DNA from: Zea mays
Lineage: Eukaryota > Streptophyta > Magnoliopsida > Poales > Poaceae
Reading direction: 5' to 3'
NCBI RefSeq assembly: GCF_902167145.1
Contig: NC_050101.1
Coordinates: forward strand, 111,691,789 to 111,755,788
DNA: 64,000 nt
The notes below the pieces were generated by a model. The model saw only the letters and a list, made by a program, of their open reading frames with translations. It made no database searches and was not told the origin of the DNA. The position numbers and the translations under genes are program-made. The first letter of the stretch is position 1. Each line of letters starts with the position of its first letter. Below, one piece after another: positions 11,176 to 22,313 of this stretch.

Positions 11176-13554
11176 TTAGGCTTGGGTCTTAGGTACCCAA
11201 CTCTTGTTGGGTCCTACAAGGTTAGTGACAATATCCTTAGGGACCCAAATGCAAGTTTTATCTCCCTTGCATTTTGCCCCTAGTTTCCTAGCAATCACTT
11301 TCCTATTCTTTCTACAAATTGCAAATGAAGCATTGCAAGCATGATAAATTGTAGAAGGTTCATTAATTACTTTCCTAGAAACATGAACAACATTTCTTCT
11401 AGGCATGTGATTAATAACATTTCTCCTAGCCAAATTTCTATCATGCATAATAGAAGAACTAGAAGCAACCATGGCATGAGAATCAAAAGCATCATAACTT
11501 CTATAAACATTCCTAGAATGTCTCCTATTATGATACATGAAAGCATGGTTCTTTTGAGCACTATTAGCCATAGGGGCCTTCCCTTTCTCCTTGGCGGGAA
11601 TGGGAGCCTTATGGCTTGTTAAGTTCTTGACTTCCCTCTTGAAGCCAAGTCCATCCTTAATTGAGGGGTGTCTACCAATCGTGTAGGCATCCCTTGCAAA
11701 TTTTAACTTATCAAATTCACTTTTGCTAGTCTTAAGTTGGGCATTAAGACTAGCCATTTCATCATTTAACTTTGCAATAGAAACTATGTGTTCACTACAA
11801 GCATTAATATCGAAATCTTTACACCTATTGCAAATCATGACATGTTCTACACAAGAGTTAGATTTATTTGCTACTTCTAGTTTAGCATTTAAATCATCAT
11901 TAACACCTTTTAAAGTAGAAATGGTTTCATGACAAGTAGATAGTTCACAAGAAAGCATTTCATTCCTTTTAATTTCTAGAGCAAGAGAATTTTGCGCACT
12001 AACAAATTTATCATGCTCTTCATATAAAAGGTCCTCTTGCTTTTCTAATAATCTATTCTTATCATTTAAAGCATCAATCAATTCATTTATCTTGTCAATC
12101 TTAGTTCTATCTAAGCCCTTGAATAAACATGAATAATCTATTTCATCATCATCACTAGACTCATCCTCACTAGACGAAGCATAAGTAGAGTTTCGAGTAC
12201 TTACTTTCTTCTCCTTAGCCATGAGGCATGTGTGATGCTCGTTGGGGAAGAGGGATGACTTGTTGAAGGCGGTGGCGGCTAGTCCTTCATCGTCGAAGTC
12301 GAATGATGAACAATCCGAGTCCCACTCTTTGCCAAGGTGTGCCTCGCCCTTAGCCTTCTTGTAAGATTTCTTCTTTTCCCTCTTCTTCTCTTGTTCCTGG
12401 TCACTATCGTTATCGGGACAATTAGCGATAAAATGACCAATCTTACCACATTTGAAGCATGAGCGCTTCCCCTTCGTCTTGTTCTTCTTGGGATGCTCCT
12501 TGCGACCCCTTAGCGCCGTCTTGAAACGCTTGATGATGAGGGCCATTTCTTCATCATTAAGCCCGGGCGCCTCGACTTGTGCTACCTTGCTAGGTAGCGC
12601 CTCCTTGCTCCTCGTTGCTTTGAGAGAAATAGTTTGAGGCTCTTGGATTGGGCCATTCAATGCATCATCCACGTATCTAGCCTCCTTGATCATCATCCGC
12701 CCGCTTACGAATTTTCCAAGTATCTCCTCGGGCGTCATCTTGGTGTACCTAGGATTCTCACGAATATTGTTCACAAGATGAGGATCAAGTACAGTAAAGG
12801 ACCTTAGCATTAGGCGGACTACGTCGTGGTCCGTCCATCGCGTGCTTCCATATCTCCTTATCTTGTTGATGAGGGTCTTGAGCCTGTTGTATGTTTGGGT
12901 TGGCTCCTCCCCCCTTATCATAGCGAATCTCCCGAGTTCGCCCTCCACCAACTCCATCTTTGTGAGCATGGTGACGTCGTTGCCCTCATGTGAGATCTTG
13001 AGGGTGTCCCAGATCTGCTTGGCATTGTCCAAGCCGCTCACCTTATGGTACTCGTCCCTGCACAATGAGGCTAGCAACATAGTAGTAGCTTGTGCATTTT
13101 TATGAATTTGCTCATTAATAAACATGGGACTATCAGTACTATCAAACTTCATTCCACTCTCTACTATCTCCCATATGCTAGGATGGAGAGAGAACAAGTG
13201 ACTACGCATTTTGTGACTCCAAAATCCGTAGTCCTCTCCACCAAAATGAGGAGGCTTACCAAGTGGAATGGAGAGTAAATGAGCATTGGTACTATGAGGA
13301 ATACGAGATTAGTCAAAAGAGAAGTTTGAATTAACCGTCTTCCTTTTCTCGTAGTCGTTGTCGTCGTCCTTTTGGGAGGAGGAAGATTCGTCGCTGTCGT
13401 AGTAGACTATCTCCTTGATGCACCTTGTTTTCTTCTTCCTCCCGTCTTTTCTCTTATGGCTTGAGCCCGAGTCCGTAGGCTTGTCATCCTTTGGATCATT
13501 AACGAAGGACTCCTCCTTATCATTGACCACCATCCCCTTGCCCTTAGGATCCAT
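11176..13554 (-). pseudogene. gag: S2 gag with one in-frame stop
   Basis: Starts at the ATG at 13554 (MDPKGKGM), 37 bp inside the PBS. After 81 codons an in-frame TAA (13311-13309) follows NFSFD. The same frame then continues to 11176 without further breaks, so a single base change disabled it. Downstream are the gag core (GEDYGFW at the start, ELVEGELGRF, MTPEEILGKF), a zinc knuckle CFKCGKIGHFIANC near codon 362, acidic-serine tracts and a coiled coil with many Leu and Glu. Length without the stop is about 792 aa. The gag end overlaps no pol; the spacing is 7 bp. Confidence 0.9.
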
Positions 13555-13590
13555 CTCTTCGGGCGATTAGTCCCTTTCTCGAAGAGAGTG

Positions 13591-13602
13591 GCTCTGATAC
13601 CA
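13591..13602 (-). other. S2 primer-binding site, tRNA-iMet type
   Basis: The minus strand reads TGGTATCAGAGC, an exact match to the usual plant initiator tRNA-Met PBS, 2 bp from the LTR end. Confidence 0.92.
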
Positions 13603-13604
13603 AT

Positions 13605-14894
13605 TGAGAGCACCTAGAGGGGGGGTGAATAGGTGATCTTGTAAAAACTTAAACTTAAAGCCACAAAAACTTGATTAAGTGTTAGCACAATAAATCCAAG
13701 TGGCTAGAGAGGAGTTCTCTTGTGAATCACAATAGACACAGTAAGAACAAGCACAAGAGACACAAGGATTTATCCCGTGGTTCGGCCAAGTACAAAACTT
13801 GCCTACTCCACGTTATGGCGTCCCAACGGACGAGAGTTGCACTCAACTCCTCTCAAGTGATCCAATGATCAACTTGAATACCACGATGTTCTTCTTTACT
13901 TTACTATTTTCCCGTTTGCGAGGAATCTCCACAACTTGGAGTCTCTCGCCCTTACAGTAAGAATCAATATGAACACAAGAGTAAGGGAGGGAAGCAACAC
14001 ACTCAAATCCACAGCAAATACGCACACACAAGATCAAGACTTGAGCTCAAAACAGTATCTTGAGGTTCTCACTAGAACGGAGCTCAAATCACTAAGAATG
14101 TCGAACAAGTGCGCAAGAATGAAGTGTGAGTGATCAACAATGCTCAAAGGTTGTTTGGTTTTCTTCTCCATGCGCCTAGGAGTCCCTTTTATAGCCCCAA
14201 GGCAGCTAGGAGCCGTTGAGAGCATTCCAGGAAGGCAATTCTTGACTTCTGTCGCCTGGCGCACCGGACAGTCTGGTGCAGATCTCTTTCCTTATTTGGC
14301 GAAGCCGACCGTTGGCGATTTGGAGCCGTTAGTCCAGTGCCCCCTTACGACCGTTGGCTCGGCCACGTGTCCCGCGCGGATCGCGCGGCCGACCGTTGGC
14401 CCGGCCGACCGTTGGCTCACCGGACAGTCCGGTGCACACCGGACAGTCCGGTGAATTATAGACGTACGCCGTTGATCCATTCCCGAGAGCGACGAGTTCG
14501 CCTGTGAACGGCTCACCGGATAGTCCGGTGCACCACCGGATGGTCCGGTGATTTATAGCCGTACACCGCCGTCCAAGTCCCGAGAGCAGCAAGTTCGCTA
14601 GAGCCAGCCTGGCGCACCGGACACTGTCCGGTGTACCACCGGACAGTCCGGTGCACCCAGACTGAGCAGAGACTTTGCTGCTCGAGCCAAATCTTTTCCA
14701 ACTTGATTTCTCCTGTTTCTAGCACTTAGACACAACACATTAGTCCATAAAACAATGTACTAAGTCTAGAAACATACCTTTACTCTTGATTTGCATTTTG
14801 TTGAGTCCTAGGCATACTTTAACACTTACGCACTTGTGTTGGCACTCAATCACCAAAATACTTAGAAATGGCCCAAAGGCACATTTCCCTTTCA
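13605..14894 (-). repeat. 5' LTR of S2 (1290 bp)
   Basis: Starts TGAAAGGG at 14894 and ends ...GTGCTCTCA at 13605 on the minus strand. U3 has CACCGGAC palindromes near 14262, 14418, 14438, 14515, 14532, 14615 and 14637, and four copies of GACCGTTGGC between 14308 and 14416. The sequence differs strongly from the S1 LTR outside these motifs. Confidence 0.93.
14186..14193 (-). promoter_or_regulatory. TATA box of S2 5' LTR
   Basis: The minus strand reads GGCTATAAAAGGGAC. It lies immediately downstream of the palindrome array in transcription direction, the same layout as S1. Confidence 0.75.
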
Positions 14895-14938
14895 GGGCAG
14901 CACCGGATTATCCCCTGCAGCCTCGGGCGGCGCGTCGT

Positions 14939-17236
14939 TTAGACCTCCCACTCCTCGGCGCGCTGGCTGGCAAGGCTCCCCTCCGCCCGTGCCACCTTGG
15001 CCTCTGCCTCCGTAGCCTGCGCCTCGGCAACAGCCTTATTCGCCTCCCTCCGCTCCTCTGCCAGCTTGCGCCGAAGGTCCGTCTTCTCGGCCTCCAAGGC
15101 GGCAACTTTCTCTCCGTGGCCGACTTCTCTCGGACGGCATCCGCGTGCTGCGTTCGAAGTCTCTCGACTTTGGCAGCCACGTCCGCCGTCAGGACACCAG
15201 ACGCAACGCGTTCAGCGAAGTCGGCCGCCTGGCAAGCACACATGAGACCAAAGTCCTCATAGAAACAACATAAACTGAAGTCTAGCTCAACTTACTTGCC
15301 CCAGCTGCTGAGACAGCCGCTGTGATGCCTCCCTCAACCGCTGGGCCATGACGCCCGCCACATCCTCAGCGGCAGCGGCTGTCAGGACCTCGCCGCTCGC
15401 GCAGAAAGCAGCCCATGGGTCCGGCGCGGCTCCCTTTGCCCATACCACCGCCGCTGGCGAAGTGGTCGCTACAAGAGGCGGGACAACAATCCCCTGCCCC
15501 TCGCCCGACCCTACAACATATCACCGGTCAGCTGACCTCAAAAAAAACAAAAAAAAAACTTACCAACAAAATAGTCGTTCACGCTTATGTTTGTGCCGAA
15601 GTCAGCAACCCGCTTCCCCGGCGAGGGCAGCTCCCGCCCTTTCATAGAGTCGCCCGGGGGAGGCTTGGTTCCGCCAGCAACGGACGTCGCCGACGCCTTG
15701 CCGCTCGCGGACACGGCCTGCTGGCTACCGCCGGAGCCAGCAGCCTTCGCGCTCCCCCACGCTTTCTTCACCTCACGCCTCGGGTCCACGGGCCGGATAA
15801 CCGCCCGGTGCTTCTGCGCGGCATCCTGACGGTCCTTGTTCATCACTGCCGACACAACAGCGCAATATTCCGCCCGTAAGGGAAAATCCTCAAGCCACGA
15901 GCTATACGAGAGGTAGACATGTCTTCGCCTTCCACCCAGGGGATCGGAAGATTCTTTGGCCATCGACCCCTAGTAACCTCCAGCATTCGCGCCGAAGACT
16001 CCCGAAGCTCGGGCGAAGACATCCTTCCTCCGGCGGTCGTGCATGTCCCCATCAATTCCATAGCAAAATTACCAGACACCCTCGTTCCCCCAACTATAGT
16101 ACCTAATTTCCTCTTCTTAACGGCGGGGGCAGCATCCTGCGGAGTCTCCTCCTTGGCTCCGCCCATCGGTTTCTTCCCGCGGCGGTCAGCAGCGTCCACA
16201 CCGTGGTAGCCACAGTACGGAAGGCGGTTCAGGTCGAAGACCCGGTTCAACCTATAATTAGACCCACAGATATCCCAGCTCCGTAGGCCCTCCGTCTTCG
16301 GCACGTAGCGCCCCACGATCCTCACCGCACCATCCTCCGCTTCACGCAAAAATGCGGCAGGATCTCGACTACGCAAATCCAGCGCGAAAGCAGGACTTCG
16401 CACCAGCTGCCCGCCCCAAGAGGGCATCTCGCGAGGGCATACTTCGCCCAGCGCCCAGCCATGCGCCAAGGGCCACACCCCATACCCAACAAACTCCTCG
16501 ACCAAATCGCGCCCGCTACTCATGCGGGCAGTGCTCCGAAAGGTCACTTCGTTTTCATCATCCTCCCCTACCTCAAACTGTGGGTACGCTACATAATAAT
16601 AGGAACACATGACGGCCACGGGGAGCCCTGGGTGGTCTTCGATTGCGCCTTCGGAAACGTAAAACCAGAAATCCCACCAATTGCCCCATTTATTGCGGGC
16701 GCAGGGAACCAACTCAACAACTTCCATCGAAGTCTTCCCAGACTTCGGCGTGAACGTGCATGATCCAAACTGTGCAATCTCATCCCCAATCTTCCTCTTC
16801 TGCCAATGCAGACAATAATGCTTTGCGAAGACTTCCACAGAGGGCTGCCCGCCATACGAAGTCGTCGCCCAGACGTACTTCGCCAGGGCCACCACAGCAT
16901 TCGGCATCACCTGGTGGACCTGGACCTCGTACTTTCGCAGGACCTCCACCATAAATCGATGCGCAGGCAGACGAAGGCCGGCAGTGAAAAAAGCCTCGAA
17001 ATCAACCAACTCGCCTTTCGGCTCGGGGATCTCCTCCGCCCCTGGAACACGCCCCACTCCGCTGCCAAAATACCCAAGCTGCTGCATGTCTTGAACACGG
17101 ACCGAAGAAATCCGCGACACGCCAAACTCCACTGTGTCACCAGGATGCAACCCTCCGCCGCCACGTCACTCAACGTGTCCTCAGAAGAGACGCCGGCCGG
17201 CGATTTATCGGCAGCAGATGAAGAAGAGGACGGCAT
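14939..17236 (-). pseudogene. T antisense gene, PF04195-like gypsy-type transposon protein, spliced and frameshifted
   Basis: Best model: ATG at 17236 (MPSSSSSAADK), then a frameshift near 17160. The main block runs from about 17150 to 15920 with the family signature (FEAFFTAGLRLP, VEVLRKYEVQVHQVMPNA, CLHWQKRK). A frame change follows near 15920, continuing as SSWLEDFPLRAEY to 15564. Intron 15563-15511 (GTAAGT...GTAG) and intron 15295-15229 (GTAAGT...CCAG) both keep the reading frame (phases 1 and 0). The last exon is Ala/Glu-rich coiled coil with a one-base loss near 15110, ending at TAA 14941-14939. The function of this family is unknown. The introns are short (53 and 67 bp). Three indels make it a pseudogene now. 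Confidence 0.75.
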
Positions 17237-17397
17237 GGCTACGTACCGGTGGCGGCGACGAGCTGTCTGCTTCACACGGGCCAGATCTCCGACAAGCAGG
17301 AGCAAGGAGGGAAAGCGAGCAGATGTACGGTTTCAAAAGGAGACTAGGGTTTCGTGGCGCGCACAAAGAGTACTGGCCCACGCCGCACTGCTCCCCC

Positions 17398-17404
17398 TTT
17401 TATA
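17398..17404 (-). promoter_or_regulatory. TATA box for the T antisense gene
   Basis: The minus strand reads GTGTATAAAAGGGGGAG, 162 bp upstream of the ATG at 17236. This suggests the antisense gene has its own promoter just inside, or overlapping, the upstream edge of the 3' LTR. Confidence 0.6.
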
Positions 17405-17549
17405 CACAGGACACGACGCTTCGGGAAGCCCGCAGTCCAACAGTACCACGTCCATCAACGGTCACATCAAAAACCCCCGCGGAACCACTTCGAGCGAGGG
17501 CAGCGTCTCCACCATCTAGCGATGTCTTCGGCACCAGATGACTTAGTCG

Positions 17550-18048
17550 AACTGGTCCCTTGGAGGGCAAATGGTGGGGCGAAGGCAAAGACGCTACCCT
17601 TCGCTCGAGGCCTTCGCCAACCTCGCTGTACCAACAGAGGCAAAGCGACTGGCTGCTTGCACCCTTTGTCCAACACACTGCAAGACGAAGGCCTACGGCG
17701 AGGTCACACCATCCCGCGAGGACGTCGACCTCGAAGGCCCATGTGGAATTCGGCCCAATGTAACAGGCCCTGCGCGGCTATGTGTATTATGGGCCCGATT
17801 TGTATAGACTTTTCTGTAATGACAATCTGTAACCCTGCTTTATGGGAATATTCCGGGGGTGACCCAGGTGCCTAAGGGCACATCGTCCTTAATCCAGAAC
17901 GCTGGGCACTCAGGCACCTATAAATACCCCCGCACAGTGCCCTTGAGAGGCTAGGTTAACAGAGCTATTGTCATTTCGAGCTAAAACCTGTTTGACCTTC
18001 ATTTACTCCCCCGTTGGATCATCTTGCCCAGAAGAGCGAGTTCCAACA
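17550..18048 (+). repeat. 3' LTR of T (left edge uncertain)
   Basis: The right edge is firm: TTCCAACA at 18048 followed by X sequence. I could not place the TG start or PPT; a purine-rich stretch near 17570-17595 is the likeliest region. The core promoter is at 17919-17926 (CACCTATAAATACCCC), preceded by an inverted repeat GGTGCCT...AGGCACC flanking about 17870-17918. Confidence 0.6.
17919..17926 (+). promoter_or_regulatory. TATA box of T 3' LTR
   Basis: TATAAATA followed by a pyrimidine-rich start region. The 3' LTR promoter would read rightward into the X LTR remnant. Confidence 0.65.
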
Positions 18049-18783
18049 ATCACGACTTGTGGGTAAAGTGTACAACCTCCGCAGAGTGTTAAAAACTGGT
18101 ATATCAGTCGAGCTTACGGTTAAGAGCATCTTTGGGATCCTCTTTGATTAGAAGAACTCAGGATACTTTTATGATGATGATTAACAATGATGATATAAAA
18201 TCTGATCTCTGGTATTTCCTCTTTTGAGGAAGTACTTTTGGGTAATAACTGGGTTTATTATTAAAAGTTGGCTCTACTACTAATAATAAATACTTGACTA
18301 ACTTAAAAGCAACTGCTTAACCTCAACCCCATATACAGCTAGTCCACTTTAGCCAAACGGGACATTTGCTGAGTACGTTGATGTGTACTCACCCTTGCTT
18401 TACAAACCACCCCCACCCCAGGTTGTCCCCACTGTACCCAATGCTCAGGAGGTGATGCTGGCAACATGGATGACTTCGAGGAGTTCCAGGAATATGACGA
18501 GTTCTAGTTCTTTCTTAGTGGCAAACCCCCAGTCAGCTGCCTATGTAGGCTTAGCATCTACGTTTCGTAATTCTGCACTTTGATATTTATGTTGAACAAT
18601 GGTTATGTATTAGACTCTGTGGATGTCTTAGACATCTTGATGTAATAAAGTACTTTTCTGCTATTTATTTCGAGCATCGTGTGATGATGTCCAATTATGT
18701 AATCACTATATATGTACGTTAGTTTCTGCTCCTGGCACGTACATGGTTCGCCTTCGATTTACCTTCCAAAACCGGGTGTGACA
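18049..18783 (+). repeat. 5' LTR of X, last 735 bp
   Basis: Matches 62701-63431 with roughly 30 differences including small indels. It ends GTGTGACA at 18783 directly before the PBS. The upstream LTR part is separated by T and lies left of the window. It contains a copy of the LTR acidic exon (18422-18507). Confidence 0.92.
18422..18507 (+). other. X 5' LTR copy of the second acidic exon
   Basis: 86 bp, identical to 63074-63159 although the two X LTRs differ by about 4% around it. The upstream exon of this LTR copy lies beyond T, outside the window. Confidence 0.55.
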
Positions 18784-18787
18784 TAAG

Positions 18788-18800
18788 TGGTATCAAAGCC
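18788..18800 (+). other. X primer-binding site, tRNA-Met type
   Basis: TGGTATCAAAGCC, 4 bp after the LTR end, complementary (with a mismatch) to tRNA-Met as in other chromoviruses of this clade. Confidence 0.8.
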
Positions 18801-19018
18801 TTGCTGACTGTAGGACCGCTAACCTAGACTAGAATGGTCGACCTAAGGACTATAGACCCCTATTCTTACCTTGACCTTAATGTCTTTTCAAAAGTTGGTC
18901 ATCTTGACCAACTCTATGTTATTCACTTATCTCAAAAGTTTTGTCTCACTTTTCTTTCTGTTTACTTTCTGGTCTCATAGTTCTACTCTTACTCTTGTGC
19001 TTATGATGTCTTTTGTAG

Positions 19019-20056
19019 ATGGCTCGTCTTAGGTGCACTGCATGTAAGTCTGTGATCCCCTTTTTGCCTTCTCGTCTGGCGGAGCATCCACTGCGCCGCA
19101 CAGTGTCAGGACAGTCCAGCCAACTGGAGAGACTGCATCGTTGCCTGCACGAGGAGCAAGAGCGCCGACACCAGGAGCAGGACTAGGACCAGGAGCATCA
19201 GGACTCTTCCCCCTTGCCTCAGTAGGAGGTGGAGTCTGAGAGGCCACCTTCCCCTGCACCTCAGCCAGAGATGCCCCCTGCACCACCATAGGACATCCCG
19301 GCTGCTGGAGGAGACCCCGATGGAGACGGAAACAGAGACGATGACGATGACGGTGGCAGTTCGAGCCACAGCACGGAGCGCTCGGAGGAGCCGGAGCCGG
19401 AGGGATGGATCGCTAGACCCATCACTCGTGACGCTGCTCGCGGGTGTCACTTCCACGACGCTCTCGATACCCTGTTGCGTCGGGCCTTTGACCGACACAC
19501 GTGGTCTATCGAGTACCGTTGTGTAGTCTACCAGCATCGTCGCAGGCTATACCCAGACCAGTGGGAGGCTACTTGCTTGGTGTGTCGTTCGGACAATGAT
19601 CTCCGAGGTGCAGAGGCCTTCTCAGAGCACTATTCTATTACGGAGAGGGATACTGCCGAGGCAGCCATGCAAGATGCAGCACGACGAGCACTTTCTCAAT
19701 ATTGCTCGTTGTTCAGTGGGGTAGCTGACGGCCTTGACCTGAAGTACTACCCTCGCCGTTCGACCGGCAGTGCTGGAAGTGTGATTGCCTCGCCAGTGGG
19801 TGAGGGCAATCCCAGGCTGAGCAGCATGGTCAATCTGGTCGCCGTGCTCAACACAGAGTTGGACCACGCCCTTGACGAGCTAGGTAAGGTTCGGGCGGAG
19901 GTTGAGGAATTGCGTGCTGAGTGCGCAGCACGTCACTATCTGGATGGTGGTTCTCCCGCCTCTGTCGGGATTCAGCACCCTTACCGTTCACCGCCCCGTG
20001 GTCGCTTCGACTATGGTACCCCAGACTGCAGGACCCGGATAGATTTGGATCCCTAG
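19019..20056 (+). pseudogene. X ORF1, extra protein upstream of gag, three nonsense codons
   Basis: 346 codons in one frame from the ATG at 19019 to the stop before 20057, with three internal TAG codons in the first 90 codons, each where CAG (Gln) would fit the Gln/Glu-rich context. The N-terminus is basic (MARLRCTACK). A low-complexity Pro/Asp/Ser region follows, then a folded-looking block (YRCVVYQHRRR, DTAEAAMQDAARRALSQYC) and a short coiled coil (ELDHALDELGKVRAEVEELR). It resembles the layout of Z ORF1 (DDTVEAAAM...TTFC, then coiled coil). The ATG directly follows a splice-acceptor-like TCTTTTGTAG. I do not know its function; it is not Gag, as it has no zinc knuckle. Confidence 0.7.
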
Positions 20057-20102
20057 ATTGATAGAGTCAGAGTCTGTAATAATGCTTAGTTCAATGTCTT
20101 AG

Positions 20103-22313
20103 TGTGTTCTCGAAGATAGATCTTAGGTCAGGCTATCATCAGCTCAGAATCCGACCTTCGGATATACCGAAGACAGCATTTATCACCAAGTATGGACTGT
20201 ATGAGTTAACGGTCATGTCATTCAGTTTGACGAATGCGCCAGCTTACTTCATGTATTTGATGAACAGTGTATTCATGGACTACCTCGATAAGTTCGTTGT
20301 GGTGTTCATTGATGATATCCTTATATATTCCTAGAACGAGTAAGAGCACGAGGAGCACTTGAGGAAAGTACTTCAGAGGCTACGAGATTGTCAGTTGTAT
20401 GCCAAGCTTAGCAAGTGTGAGTTCTAGATCAGTGAAGTCCTATTCTTGGGTCACATTATAAACCGAGAGGGATTGGCTATAGATTCAAAGAAGGTAACAT
20501 CTATCTTGGACTGGAAAACACCAAAAGATGTCCGAGGAATCAAGAGTTTCATCGGAATGGCCGGTTATTATCGGCGTTTCATTGAAGGTTTCTCCAAGAT
20601 TGTCAGGCCAATGACAGCCTTGTTGGAAAAGAAGGTTGAATTCAAGTGGACCCCAGCATGCCAGAAGTCCTTTGTGACATTGAAAGAGAAGTTGACAACG
20701 GCACCAGTACTGATTCTGCCAGATGTTCACAAGCCGTTCTTAGTGTATTGCGATGTTTCGTATACCGGACTAGGATGCGTGTTAATGCAGGAAGGGAGAG
20801 TAGTGGCATACTCGCCCCGACAGTTGAAGGTTCATGAGAAGAATTACCCTACTCATGATCTGGAATTAGCAGCCGTGGTTCATGCATTGAAGACCTGGAG
20901 GCATTATCTTTATGGGCAGAAGTGTGATATCTACACGGACCACAAGAGTCTCAAATATATATTCACTCAGTCAGAGCTAAACATGAGGCAGCGAAGATGG
21001 CTAGAGTTGATCAAAGATTATGAGCTAGAGATTCATTATCACCCAGGCAAAGCAAATGTGGTTGCAGATGCCCTAAGTAGAAAAAGTCAAGTTAATATGT
21101 TGGCCGCTTACCCGATGCCATATGAGCTAGCGAAGGAGTTCGACAGATTGAGCCTTGGATTTCTGAACAACACTCAAGGAGTGACAAACGAGTTGGAACC
21201 CACACTAGAGCAAGACATCAGGAAAGGTCAGAAGGATGATGAGAAAATCAACGAGATCCGGCAGCTGATCATAGATGGAAAAGGCAAGAATTTCCGTGAA
21301 GATGCTGAAGGAGTGGTATGGTTCAAGGATAGATTGTGTGTTCCCGACATCAGATCGATTCGGGAACTAATTCTCAAGGAAGCTCATGAGACAGCATACT
21401 CTATACACCCTGTAGTGAGAAGATGTACCAAGACCTGAAGAAAAGATTCTGGTGGCATGGTATGAAAAGGGAGATAGAAGAGTATGTGGTTGTATGTGAC
21501 AGTGTTCAGAGGATTAAAGCAGAACATCAGAGACCTGCAGGTTTGTTGAAACTGTTGCAGATTCCTCAGTGGAAGTGGGATGAGATCGGAATGGATTTCA
21601 TAGTCGGGTTGTCTCGCACTCGTACTGGTTATGACTCCATCTGGGTAGTAGTGGACCGTTTGACAAAGGCGGCCCATTTCATACCAGTCAAGACCACCTA
21701 CAATAGTGCAATGTTGGTCGAACTATACATGGCTCGGATTGTGTGCTTGCATGGCGTTTCGAAGAAGATAGTATCCGATAGAGGCACTCATTTCACCTCT
21801 CATTTTTGGCAGCAGTTGCATGAAGCTTTGGGCATACATTTGAAGTTCAGCTCAGCTTATCACCTGCAGACAGATGGTCAAACAGAGAGAACCAATCAGA
21901 TTCTGGAGGATATGTTGAGAGTTTGTGCTTTGCAAGACAAGATAGGTTGGGACAAGAGACTACTATATGCAGAATTCTCTTACAACAACAGCTATCAAGC
22001 CAGTTTGAAGATGTCACCATTCGAAGCGCTTTATGGGAGGAATTGCAGAACCCCATTGCATTGGGACCAACCTGGTGAAAGACAGGTGTTCGGTCCAGAT
22101 ATTTTGCTTGAAGCCAAAGAGAACATCAGAATGGTACGAGAGAATTTGAAGGCAGCGCAGTCCAGACAGTGAAGCTATGCTAACACCAGAAGAAGGGAAC
22201 TCAGTTTTGAAGTGGGAGACTACGTCTATTTTAAGGTGTCACCAATCAGAGGAACCAAAAGGTTTGGAGTCAAAGGCAAGCTAGCACCTCGTTATATTGG
22301 ACCGTATCAGATT
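20103..22313 (+). pseudogene. pol: X pol, RT to integrase, 5'-deleted and broken
   Basis: Starts abruptly inside RT at [12 protein letters not shown]; gag, PR and the RT start are missing. RT catalytic FIDD is intact near 20310. In-frame stops follow (TAG 20332, TAA 20341, TAG 20428). RNase H has [23 protein letters not shown] and [10 protein letters not shown] one-base deletion near 21411 shifts the frame at the IN zinc finger (SIHP...); IN continues from 21423 with CDSVQRIK, DSIWVVVDRLTKAAHF, SDRGTHF and DGQTERTNQI. TGA at 22170 precedes the IN C-terminus. Z interrupts at GPYQI (22313). Confidence 0.9.
22309..22313 (+). repeat. Target-site duplication of Z, left copy (AGATT)
   Basis: AGATT precedes TGTGGCAG at 22314 and is repeated after GTGTCACA at 59469-59473. 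Removing Z restores an open X integrase frame, confirming the site. Confidence 0.95.

Larger units (their letters stand above)
8627..14894 (-). mobile_element. S2: Sirevirus-like Copia element, 5' half, split by S1
   Basis: On the minus strand: 5' LTR (13605-14894), PBS (13591-13602), gag with a nonsense codon, pol through RT, then an abrupt cut at 8627 where S1 begins. The RT end, RNase H and 3' LTR must lie left of the window beyond S1. It is related to S1 but clearly a different family or subfamily: the gag proteins align only over the core. It is itself inserted in element T at 14894/14895. Confidence 0.92.
14895..18048 (+). mobile_element. T: Tat-like Gypsy retrotransposon, 3' end with antisense gene
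   Basis: The right end is a plus-oriented LTR end (TATA at 17919-17926, ends TTCCAACA at 18048). X LTR sequence resumes at 18049 with ATCAC, which matches the uninterrupted X LTR copy at 62701, so T inserted in the X 5' LTR. Inside is a minus-strand spliced gene of the putative gypsy-type transposon family (PF04195-like). An antisense gene between pol and the 3' LTR is known from the Tat lineage (Grande and relatives). Sequence left of 14895 is interrupted by S2. Confidence 0.8.

Noticed and set aside
18383..18583. Ser-rich ORF in the other frame over the X acidic exon (also 63035-63235)
   Set aside because: Open in both LTR copies, but the comparison with the Z LTR supports the acidic frame through third-position differences; kept as an uncertainty.
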